Positions 54,472-62,702 of a stretch of DNA of 64,000 nt are shown in pieces (within the stretch, counting starts at the first letter, position 1; each line of letters starts with the position of its first letter). This stretch comes from Flavobacteriaceae bacterium. GTDB lineage: Bacteria > Bacteroidota > Bacteroidia > Flavobacteriales > Flavobacteriaceae. The position numbers were made by a program, and so were the translations under genes. The stretch covers positions 1 through 64,000 of the forward strand of contig JALSLK010000013.1 of assembly GCA_026988355.1 (NCBI GenBank), in the 5' to 3' direction. Below the pieces are notes generated by a model. The model searched no databases, had not been told where the DNA came from, and was given only the letters and a program-made list of their open reading frames with translations.

Positions 54472-55833
54472 TCAATATACTTTATTTTCTGCTTTTAGCC
54501 TTTCTTGCTCTAATTTTTCGGCCAATCTTTTCGGTATTATTGGTTTTATTATTGTTTTACGAGCTTTTACTTTTACAAAAGGATATAATTCTAAGTCTGC
54601 TTTCATCTTATCCTTTTTATTCGGATATTTATTTGTTCCTAATAAAACTATTTCTCCTTTATCGAACTGTTCTTGTTCTTTTTTTGCTGATTCTTCTATT
54701 TTTCGTTGAATTGTTCCCTTTTCTAATTGTTGTAAAAAGCCTCCATTTTTCTCAATATCTTTAAATAATTGCAATGCTTTTTCTGCAATTTCGTAAGTTA
54801 ATTGCTCTATATAGTAAGAACCTTTTGCTATGGCTTTGTTGTTTTTAAAATAACTTTCTTCTAACAATATTAATAACTGATTTCTTGCTATTCTTGATCC
54901 AAATGCATTAGAACGATGATAAATAGAATCGTAGGCTGTATTACTTACTATATTTGCTCCTCCAATAATTGCACTCATACATTCTGTTGTGGTACGCAGC
55001 AGATTTACATTATAATCGTATATTGTTTTGTTTCTTGTTGTTGGTTCTACAAGTATATTTACGGTACTTTTTGATTGGTATTTTGCAGTCAATTTTTTAA
55101 ACAAGTATCGAAATGCTCTAATTTTTGCAATTTCAAAAAAGTAGTTACTTCCTACAGCGAATGTAATTTGTATTTCTGTTTTATCTGTTATTAGATTTTC
55201 GTTTAAATATTCGTTTAAATGTGCTAATGTATAGGCTACTTGTTGTACGGAATTCGCTCCTGAATTTTGATAGACACTTGCATTAACTCCAACATACGAT
55301 TCGCTAGTATTATTCTTAATTAAAGTCTTGATTTCTTTAAAATCTTCTTGTTTAGAACGATACCAATTTCCACTTTTCACGAAATTATTTATTACATCTA
55401 GTACGATACTTATTTTGTGATTTTTTGTGGATTTCGTCAATTTTTGCAGGAATTCTTTTTCTAAAAATTCACAAATTAAAAGAATCTTTATTTTAGAATC
55501 TAAATCTTGAAAAAGAATTTTATAATCAAATGTTTGTTGTGCTATAAATCGAATTGCTGTCGCTCCTTTTTTGGTTACTTCTTTTGCAATTCGGTTTGCT
55601 TTTTTTTCATCATCTACAAAAATAGTTTGACAAATTTTTGTTTCTAATTTTACTTCTGGAATTTCTAACTTTTTAAAATTATCTTGATGATAAAACGGTT
55701 TTATTACGATGCCCTCATTTGTTTTTGATAAAAGTAACTCATTGTAATCTCCTCCTTTTAAGTCTACTTGTATTTTTTGTTTCCATGCTTTTGCGGAAAC
55801 GAAATCAAAATCAGTAAATATGGAATTGGACAC
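54472..55833 (-). CDS. mutA: Methylmalonyl-CoA mutase small (beta) subunit
   Basis: 453 residues. The MUTase TIM-barrel is recognisable: FDFVSAKAWKQKIQVDLKGGDYNELL, GVNASVYQNSGANSVQQVAYTLAHLNEYL and TTECMSAIIGGANIVSNTAYDSIYHR. It lacks the B12-binding domain, as small subunits do. It serves as the non-catalytic partner of MutB in succinyl-CoA/methylmalonyl-CoA interconversion. Downstream there is only a convergent amidase gene, so the large subunit is not in its customary adjacent position. It sits in an operon after the divIC-like gene and udk. Confidence 0.92.
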   Translation of the reverse strand: MSNSIFTDFDFVSAKAWKQKIQVDLKGGDYNELLLSKTNEGIVIKPFYHQDNFKKLEIPEVKLETKICQTIFVDDEKKANRIAKEVTKKGATAIRFIAQQTFDYKILFQDLDSKIKILLICEFLEKEFLQKLTKSTKNHKISIVLDVINNFVKSGNWYRSKQEDFKEIKTLIKNNTSESYVGVNASVYQNSGANSVQQVAYTLAHLNEYLNENLITDKTEIQITFAVGSNYFFEIAKIRAFRYLFKKLTAKYQSKSTVNILVEPTTRNKTIYDYNVNLLRTTTECMSAIIGGANIVSNTAYDSIYHRSNAFGSRIARNQLLILLEESYFKNNKAIAKGSYYIEQLTYEIAEKALQLFKDIEKNGGFLQQLEKGTIQRKIEESAKKEQEQFDKGEIVLLGTNKYPNKKDKMKADLELYPFVKVKARKTIIKPIIPKRLAEKLEQERLKAENKVY

Positions 55834-55871
55834 TTTATAAATTGGTTTTATTTTTTAATACGATAAGAAAC

Positions 55872-56165
55872 TTAATCTATCGTATCAAATTCTATTAGAT
55901 ATATATCTTCGTTTTCTTTTTTCATTTTATATTCTTCTCTAGCAAATTTTTCTAATGTTTCCGAATTATCTAGTTCCTCAATCTTTTTTTTATCTTTTTT
56001 TATTTCTTTTTTATAATAATCTGTTGTTTTTTCTAATTTTTCTATTTCATTATCTAACTCTTTGTGTATTAAATAGGAATTTTCATCAAAAAATAACATC
56101 AATACGATAAAAGCAACTAATATCGCTAACATAATTTTATGCATTCTATTTAATTTACTAAACAT
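55872..56165 (-). CDS. Septum formation initiator family protein (DivIC/FtsB-like)
   Basis: 97 residues. A short cytoplasmic basic N-terminus, one membrane helix (about 10-27) and a periplasmic leucine-zipper coiled coil (about 33-75; NEIEKLEKTTDYYKKEIKKDKKKI), then KFAREEYKMKKENEDIYLIEF, the typical FtsB/DivIC end. It acts in the divisome linking FtsL and FtsQ-type proteins. It lies 2 bp after udk and 38 bp before mutA. Confidence 0.9.
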   Translation of the reverse strand: MFSKLNRMHKIMLAILVAFIVLMLFFDENSYLIHKELDNEIEKLEKTTDYYKKEIKKDKKKIEELDNSETLEKFAREEYKMKKENEDIYLIEFDTID

Positions 56166-56167
56166 CT

Positions 56168-56776
56168 TTAGGATAATTTCTCATTGATTACTGTTCTAAC
56201 AATATCTATTGCTACTGTATTGTATTTATCGTTTGGTATAATGATGTCTGCAAAGTTTTTAGTTGGCTCTATAAACTGTTGATGCATTGGCTTTAACGTC
56301 TTTTGATAACGATTTAAAACTTCATCCAAATCTCTGCCTCTTTCTTTTATATCTCTTCGTAACCTTCTTATTAATCGTTCGTCTGTATCTGCATGTACGA
56401 AGATTTTTATATCAAATAAATCTCTTAATTCTTTATTATTAAAAATTAAAATTCCCTCTACGATAACAACTCTACGTGGATGTGTTTTTAAGGTGTCTTT
56501 TGTTCTATTATGGGATACAAACGAATAGATTGGTTGTTCTATTACCTCTCCCTTTTTTAATTTTTTTAAGTGTTTTACTAACAATTTGAAATCAATAGAT
56601 GATGGATGGTCAAAATTTATTTTTGTTCGTTGGTCGTAAGTTAATTCGTCTGTTGCGTTATAGTACGAATCTTGAGATATTACGCATACTTCGTCTGCCT
56701 CTATTTCGTTTAGTATTTGATTTACAACAGTTGTCTTTCCTGATCCTGTTCCTCCTGCGATTCCTATAATTAACAT
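56168..56776 (-). CDS. udk: Uridine kinase
   Basis: Phosphorylates uridine and cytidine in pyrimidine salvage. 202 residues, full length. P-loop GIAGGTGSGKTTVV (about 5-18), ISQDSYYN, FDHPSSIDFKLL (substrate region), IVEGILIF (Walker B-like) and RRLRRDIKERGRDLDEVL (lid) are all present. First gene of the udk, divIC-like, mutA run, with a promoter box upstream. Confidence 0.96.
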   Translation of the reverse strand: MLIIGIAGGTGSGKTTVVNQILNEIEADEVCVISQDSYYNATDELTYDQRTKINFDHPSSIDFKLLVKHLKKLKKGEVIEQPIYSFVSHNRTKDTLKTHPRRVVIVEGILIFNNKELRDLFDIKIFVHADTDERLIRRLRRDIKERGRDLDEVLNRYQKTLKPMHQQFIEPTKNFADIIIPNDKYNTVAIDIVRTVINEKLS

Positions 56777-56794
56777 GTTTTGGTATTTTGGCTA

Positions 56795-56802
56795 CAAAGT
56801 TA
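56795..56802 (-). promoter_or_regulatory. -7 promoter element of the udk operon (TAACTTTG)
   Basis: Exact TAnnTTTG on the minus strand, 18 bp before the udk ATG. Confidence 0.55.
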
Positions 56803-56884
56803 GGCTTTTCTACTTGATTAGACAATAGGTATTTTAATGCTCTTTTTTACAAGAAAATGTTTTTTTAATCATAGAATACTCAGG

Positions 56885-59344
56885 TTAATAATTATCCACA
56901 TCAAAAATAAATCGAACTGGTCTAAACTCTGCTATAGATTGAAATGATATTCGTATTTTTTTCAATATTATTTTTGATTTTTTTATGGATTTATTACTTG
57001 GCAATTTTATTAAAATATGCTTTATATATTGATTTCTTACTCTAGCTACCGATGGTGCTGTTGGTCCTAATACATTTTCTTGAAATTGATTTCGTAACGA
57101 TTTTGCCAACCATTCACTTGCTCTATTTACTTTATTAAAATCTTTGTGTTTTAAGGTAATTTTTATAGTTCGCAATAATGGTGGATATTTATATTGGTAG
57201 CGTTCCTCTAACTGTTCTTTATACATTGCTGCATAATTATTTGTGGTTACTTGCTGCAATATTTGATGATACGGATTAAACGTTTGGATGGCTACTTTTC
57301 CTCTTTTTTTTGCTCTTCCTGCTCTTCCTGATACTTGCACCATCATTTGAAAACTTCGTTCGTGTGCTCTAAAATCTGGAAAATTAAGCATGTTATCTGC
57401 ATTTAATATTCCAACTAAAGATACATTTGCAAAATCCAATCCTTTAGATAACATTTGTGTTCCTACCAAAATATCTACTTCTTGCGCTTGAAAAGATTGT
57501 ATTATTTTATAATATCCGTTTTTACCTCGTGTCGTATCTAAATCCATTCGCGCTACCTTTACATCTGGAAAAATTTGTGCTATTTCTAATTCTATTTGTT
57601 CTGTTCCAAATCCTTTTGTAGTTAAAGATATTCCTCCACAAGCGCCACATACTTTTGGCATAGATCTCGAATAGCCACAATAGTGACATCGCAGTTCGCT
57701 TTTAAATTTATGATAGGTTAAACTTACATCACAATTTGGGCATTCTGGCGATACGCCACAAGTATTACAAGTTACTATTGGTGCGAATCCTCTTCGATTT
57801 TGAAATATAATTACTTGTTCTTTTTCTTCTAATGCTTCGGTTATTAAGGTTACCATTCGATCCGAAAAATGTCCTTGCATCATTTTTTTTCGATATTTTT
57901 CTTTGATATCTACCAATTCTATTTCTGGCAACAACACGTTTCCAAATCGCCTATCTAAAGTTACCAATCCGTATTTTTTTCGCATGGCATTATACCTACT
58001 TTCGATAGATGGTGTTGCACTTCCTAATAGTATTTTTGCTTGGTGTATTTTTGCTAATACTATTGCCGAATCTCGTGCATGGTATCTTGGCGATGGTTCG
58101 AATTGTTTGTACGATGTTTCGTGTTCTTCATCTACAATAATTAATCCTAAATTATCGAAAGGCAAAAACACAGACGATCTTGCTCCTAGTATTATTTGTG
58201 TTTTTTTCTTTTTATGCAATAAATTTTTCCATACTTCTACTCTTTCGTTTAAGGAATATTTAGAATGGAATACGGAAATTTTATCTCCAAAATATTGTTG
58301 TAATCGAGTTATTAGTTGTGTTGTTAGTGCTATCTCTGGTAACAAATACAATACTTGCTTTCTTTTTGTTAATGTTTCTTGAATTAATTTTGCGTAAATT
58401 TCGGTCTTTCCGCTTGAAGTTACTCCATGTAATAATGTAATGTCTTTTTCTTGAAATGATGCTTGAATTTCGGTAAATGCTTTTTCTTGAAATTCGGATA
58501 ATTTTTTTAATTTCTTATTCGATTTTCCAAAGTCTACTCGATCTGTTTGGATGTAATAAATCTCAAAAATAGATTTATCTACTAATGTTTTTATTATTGC
58601 TGCAGAAACATTTGCTATTTCTTGTAAGGTCTTTACTTTAATCGGTTTTTTTGTACTTGCATCTAGAGAAAAATACTGCATTACTGCTTGTTTTTGTTTT
58701 TTTGCTCTCGTTAATTCATCCAATAAAACTCCTAATTTTTTATCGGAATTGTACGTATCTTTTAACTTGACATACTTGATTAATTTTGGCTTATATTGTT
58801 CATAAAATTCTTCTTTTACCGCTAGTACTCCTTTTGCTATTAAACGATTTAAAATTGGCAATACCGTTTTTTTATCTAATATATTACTTACTTCTTGTAT
58901 GGTTAAGATTGCTTGCTGTTGTAATGCTTCGTATATTAAAAATTCTTCATCATTTAATATTTCTTCTTCTTTAAAATTTTCATTTCTAACGATTAACGAT
59001 TCACTTTCTAACAAAAACATAGATGGTAATCCTGCTCGTAATACATCTCCAAATGCACATAAATAATAATCTGCTATCCACCTCCAATGTGTTAACTGTT
59101 TTTCGTTTACTATTGGAGCATCGTCTAATATCTGATATATTTCTTTGGCTTCGTAAGCTGTTGGTGCTATATTGTGGATTTTATAAACTAGTGCTGTATA
59201 TATTTTTGATTTTCCAAATGGTACTGCAACACGCATTCCTGGCTTTAAAAAGTTCGATTCTGCTTCGGTTATTTTATAGGTAAATAATCGTTCTAGCGGT
59301 TTTGGCAATATGACGTTTATGTAATTCTTAGACTCGTAATTCAC
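56885..59344 (-). CDS. priA: Primosomal helicase PriA (GTG start)
   Basis: Restarts stalled replication forks. 819 residues. The N-terminal DNA-binding domain (about 1-105) includes RLFTYKI and GMRVAVPFGKSK. The helicase core has Walker A (LLHGVTSSGKTEIY), DEEH box (IIVDEEHETSYKQ), LLGSATPS, and the zinc-binding cysteine cluster CNTCGVSPECPNCD... CHYCGYS... CGACGG (about 525-575). GTQMLSKGLDF and QVSGRAGRAKKRGKV complete the motor. The start is GTG; no better ATG is in frame upstream. Confidence 0.97.
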   Translation of the reverse strand: MNYESKNYINVILPKPLERLFTYKITEAESNFLKPGMRVAVPFGKSKIYTALVYKIHNIAPTAYEAKEIYQILDDAPIVNEKQLTHWRWIADYYLCAFGDVLRAGLPSMFLLESESLIVRNENFKEEEILNDEEFLIYEALQQQAILTIQEVSNILDKKTVLPILNRLIAKGVLAVKEEFYEQYKPKLIKYVKLKDTYNSDKKLGVLLDELTRAKKQKQAVMQYFSLDASTKKPIKVKTLQEIANVSAAIIKTLVDKSIFEIYYIQTDRVDFGKSNKKLKKLSEFQEKAFTEIQASFQEKDITLLHGVTSSGKTEIYAKLIQETLTKRKQVLYLLPEIALTTQLITRLQQYFGDKISVFHSKYSLNERVEVWKNLLHKKKKTQIILGARSSVFLPFDNLGLIIVDEEHETSYKQFEPSPRYHARDSAIVLAKIHQAKILLGSATPSIESRYNAMRKKYGLVTLDRRFGNVLLPEIELVDIKEKYRKKMMQGHFSDRMVTLITEALEEKEQVIIFQNRRGFAPIVTCNTCGVSPECPNCDVSLTYHKFKSELRCHYCGYSRSMPKVCGACGGISLTTKGFGTEQIELEIAQIFPDVKVARMDLDTTRGKNGYYKIIQSFQAQEVDILVGTQMLSKGLDFANVSLVGILNADNMLNFPDFRAHERSFQMMVQVSGRAGRAKKRGKVAIQTFNPYHQILQQVTTNNYAAMYKEQLEERYQYKYPPLLRTIKITLKHKDFNKVNRASEWLAKSLRNQFQENVLGPTAPSVARVRNQYIKHILIKLPSNKSIKKSKIILKKIRISFQSIAEFRPVRFIFDVDNY

Positions 59345-59615
59345 TAATCAATATTAATTCTTAAAATGTAAAGGTCGCAAAGTTTTAACAATTTTTCACT
59401 TCTAAACTAGAAAAAAATAAAAAGTGTATTGGAGATCTCTTTTTTTCTTGCTTTTAATCTAAGTTTTATTACGAATTCTATTTGGAGTGGTATCTTGATT
59501 CTTAATAACTTGTCTATGATTTCTAATTTGTTTACAGTTTATACGAACTTTTAGTCTTTTAAAAGTTGTATTTAAGTACGGTTGTTGTCCTTTTTTACAC
59601 TATGAACAACTCTTC

Positions 59616-60467
59616 TTACTCGTTATTAAGTTCTTCTTTATAAACCGAAATGTTGGCTTTCGTTTCTTCATTTATCGTTGGATATTGCATGTCTTCGTAT
59701 TTTGCCAAAGTTTTTAAAATCGTTTTCGCAACCAATAATCTTGCTGTGGCTTTTTCATCTGCTGGAATAATATACCATGGTGCATATTCTTTTGAAGTTC
59801 TATTTAGCAAGTCTTCGTAACAGAACATATATTTATCCCAATGTTTGCGTTCTTTTAAATCTCCTGCGGAGAATTTCCAATTCTTTTCTGGTAAATTTAG
59901 ACGTCTAAGTAATCTGTTTTTTTGCTCGTCTTTCGATAAATTTAAAAAGAATTTTAAAATTATTGTACCATTTGCTGCAATATGGTTTTCAAAATTAATA
60001 ATGGCTTCCATCCTATTGTGATAAAACGCATCGTTTAAATCGGTCTCTGTTTTTACATTTGGAATATTTTCGCCAAAAATATAGTTTTTATGTACTCGTG
60101 TTACCAGTACATTTTCGTAATGTGTCCGATTAAAAACGGCTATTTTACCACGTTCTGGTAAAACAATATAATGTCTCCAAAGAAAATCGTGTTTTAACTC
60201 TGTTTCTGTAGGCACCTTAAAACTATGTACCGAAACTCCATTTGCATTTACATCTTTAAAAACTTCTCTAATCAAACTATCTTTGCCAGAAGTATCCATT
60301 CCTTGTAAACAAATAAGCATACTGTACTTACCATGAGCGTACATTTTATCTTGTAGCTTACTTATTTCTTTACGGATTTTTTTTAATTCTTTTTTGGCAT
60401 TTACATTAATTTCTTTTGTATGTAAATCTGCTAAATTAATTTTGGAATTGACTTTGTATGTATTCAT
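59616..60467 (-). CDS. Polyphosphate kinase 2 family (polyphosphate:nucleotide phosphotransferase)
   Basis: 283 residues. The PPK2 domain has Walker A LQGMDTSGKDSLIREV (about 53-68), the Walker B-like segment IAVFNRTHYENVLVTRVH (about 110-127) with the lid arginines in KNRLLRRLNLPEKNWKF and the tryptophan-rich DLKERKHWDKYMFCYEDLL. It uses polyphosphate to phosphorylate nucleotides; the AMP, ADP or GDP preference cannot be set by eye. It lies 33 bp after the SDR gene on the same strand and is probably co-transcribed. Confidence 0.93.
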   Translation of the reverse strand: MNTYKVNSKINLADLHTKEINVNAKKELKKIRKEISKLQDKMYAHGKYSMLICLQGMDTSGKDSLIREVFKDVNANGVSVHSFKVPTETELKHDFLWRHYIVLPERGKIAVFNRTHYENVLVTRVHKNYIFGENIPNVKTETDLNDAFYHNRMEAIINFENHIAANGTIILKFFLNLSKDEQKNRLLRRLNLPEKNWKFSAGDLKERKHWDKYMFCYEDLLNRTSKEYAPWYIIPADEKATARLLVAKTILKTLAKYEDMQYPTINEETKANISVYKEELNNE

Positions 60468-60500
60468 CTATATTTATTTTATTAAATCTAAATTAATTTT

Positions 60501-61295
60501 TTAGGTCACATCAACCTTACGTATCATTTTCGCAATAATTCTTGGAAAAAATCGCTTTACATAAACAGCAAAAACCTCTAATTTTCCACCAATAACAACT
60601 TCTTGCTTTTTTCCTGCTATCGCTTTTAGCATTCTTTTTGCAAAATAGTCTGTCGAAAGTCCATTTGCCGTTGCCTTATCTAATGTGTTTTGTTTAGAAC
60701 CATCTCCTGTTAATGCATTTACAGATACATTCGTATTTACAAAACCTGGACATATTAACGTTACACTAATATTATCGTTATAAATCTCTGCACGTAAACT
60801 ATCAAAAAAACCATGTAATGCGTGTTTAGATGCTGCATAAGAAGAACGTAATGGCGTTCCTATTTTCCCTACAACACTTGTTACTACGACAAAATGTCCT
60901 TTTTTTCTTGCTGAGAAATACGGCAATATTGCTTTTGTTAAAGCTACTGTTCCAAAATAATTAGTTTTAAAAATGCGTGTATCTACCTCAATATCAGTAT
61001 CTATCGCAAGAGAACGCTGACTAATTCCTCCATTATTAATTAATATGTCTATTTCTCCAAATAGTTGGATTGCCTTTCCTACAATTTTATCTAATTTTAG
61101 ATAATCGTCTAAATCTAATGTTAAGATTTTTACTTTATTTGGTGATACGCACAAATTTTTAACTTCTTCTAATTTTTCAACATTACGTGATGATATAATA
61201 ACCTTTGCTCCTTGCTCTGATAATGCTATTGCCAATGCTTTTCCTATTCCAGAAGAGGCTCCTGTTACCCAAATTATTTTGTTATTGAAATTCAT
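60501..61295 (-). CDS. Short-chain dehydrogenase/reductase
   Basis: 264 residues from the ATG at 61295 (MNFNNKIIWVTGASSG); the ORF-track start adds 5 residues. The Rossmann motif TGASSGIGKAL, NNGG, the catalytic Ser in VVTSVVGKIG and YAASK (about 151-155) are all present, as is the post-catalytic CPGFVNTNV. It resembles membrane-associated DHRS7-like reductases, with a hydrophobic C-terminal segment. The substrate is unknown. Confidence 0.9.
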   Translation of the reverse strand: MNFNNKIIWVTGASSGIGKALAIALSEQGAKVIISSRNVEKLEEVKNLCVSPNKVKILTLDLDDYLKLDKIVGKAIQLFGEIDILINNGGISQRSLAIDTDIEVDTRIFKTNYFGTVALTKAILPYFSARKKGHFVVVTSVVGKIGTPLRSSYAASKHALHGFFDSLRAEIYNDNISVTLICPGFVNTNVSVNALTGDGSKQNTLDKATANGLSTDYFAKRMLKAIAGKKQEVVIGGKLEVFAVYVKRFFPRIIAKMIRKVDVT

Positions 61296-61402
61296 TTTAT
61301 GTATAGTCATGTATTCACTTCTAAAATTTTAGAAGAGTAAGAACTTAATATTTTAATCACTCTGTACTCTAAATTTGTGTGCTAAAAAATTCGTTTTACT
61401 AT

Positions 61403-62566
61403 TTACTTTGTTGCAAACAATTTTACATCTTGTTCGGATACTTTAGATTCTCCAAGAATTATTAATCGTTCTACTACATTACGAAGTTCTCTAATATTAC
61501 CTGTCCAGTCGTAATCTTGTAATAATTTAATTGCCTTTTCCGAAAAAGTTTTAACTATATTGCCCTGTTCATTTGCTATCTTTTTTGCAAAATGATTAAT
61601 TAATAACGGAATATCTTCTCTTCGTTCGTTTAATGCTGGTACTTTTACTAAAATAACTGCCAAACGATGGTATAAATCTTCTCTAAATTTCCCATCTGCA
61701 ATTTCTTTTTTTAAATCTTTATTTGTCGCCGCTACAATACGTACATTAACTTTAATATCTTTATCACTACCAACTCTGCTAATCTTACTTTCTTGTAAAG
61801 CTCTCAATACTTTTGCTTGTGCCGAAAGACTCATATCTCCAATTTCATCTAAAAATATAGTTCCTCCATTTGCTGCTTCAAATTTTCCTGCTCTATCTTT
61901 GTTTGCTCCTGTAAAAGATCCTTTTACATGCCCAAATAATTCACTTTCTATTAACTCACTTGGTATTGCAGCACAGTTTACTTCAATCATTGGAGCTTTA
62001 AATCGTGGACTTTTTTCGTGCAACCAATGTGCCACCAATTCTTTTCCTGTACCGTTTCCTCCAGTAATTAGAACTCTTGCATCTGTTGGTGCTACTTTAT
62101 CAATAATTTCTTTAATATGCTTAATCGCTGAACTTTCTCCAATCATTTCATATTTTTTATTGACTTTTTTCTTTAATCGTTTATTTTCTACAACTAAGAC
62201 TTTTCTATCTAATGCATTACGCACTGCATTTAATAAACGATTTAAATCTGGTGGTTTCGATATATAATCAAATGCTCCCATTCGCATGGTTTCTACTGCT
62301 GTATCTAAGTCGCCATGTCCTGATATCATTATAAATGGAATTTCTGGTTTTATTTTTTGTGCTTTTTCTAAGACTTCTACACCATCCATTTTTGGCATTT
62401 TTATATCACATAATACCAAATCGTAATCTGTATTTTTTATCTTTTCTAGTCCTACCAAACCATCTTCGGCATCTTCTACTTGATACGTTTTACTTTCTTC
62501 CGATATTATTTTGGACAATACTCTACGTATTGCTGCTTCATCTTCTATTATTAATATTTTACTCAT
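61403..62566 (-). CDS. Sigma-54 activator response regulator without a DNA-binding domain
   Basis: 387 residues. The receiver (about 1-120) has IIEDEAAIRR, the phosphorylation Asp in VLCDIKMPKMDG and Lys in YISKPPD. The AAA+ domain (about 140-370) has Walker A GGNGTGKE, the sigma-54 contact loop as GSFTGA, Walker B GGTIFLDEIGD and FREDLYHRL. The protein ends at KVSEQDVKLFATK, immediately after the AAA+ lid; the usual Fis-type helix-turn-helix is absent. It may act from solution or through a partner. It lies 136 bp downstream of the ABC-2 permease gene. Confidence 0.93.
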   Translation of the reverse strand: MSKILIIEDEAAIRRVLSKIISEESKTYQVEDAEDGLVGLEKIKNTDYDLVLCDIKMPKMDGVEVLEKAQKIKPEIPFIMISGHGDLDTAVETMRMGAFDYISKPPDLNRLLNAVRNALDRKVLVVENKRLKKKVNKKYEMIGESSAIKHIKEIIDKVAPTDARVLITGGNGTGKELVAHWLHEKSPRFKAPMIEVNCAAIPSELIESELFGHVKGSFTGANKDRAGKFEAANGGTIFLDEIGDMSLSAQAKVLRALQESKISRVGSDKDIKVNVRIVAATNKDLKKEIADGKFREDLYHRLAVILVKVPALNERREDIPLLINHFAKKIANEQGNIVKTFSEKAIKLLQDYDWTGNIRELRNVVERLIILGESKVSEQDVKLFATK

Positions 62567-62702
62567 ATTTTTTTATTTCTATTAGTGCTGTATTGTTGAT
62601 ACTAACCTCCATTATATCTTACTTCTTTACATCTAATTATCCCTCTTGCGTCTTGTATTTTCTTCTTGTTTCCTTTATCTTGATTCTCTCCACTCATACA
62701 CG

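Noticed and set aside
59345-59615. Possible small gene between priA and the PPK2 gene
   Set aside because: No frame with a credible start, promoter box or terminator was seen.
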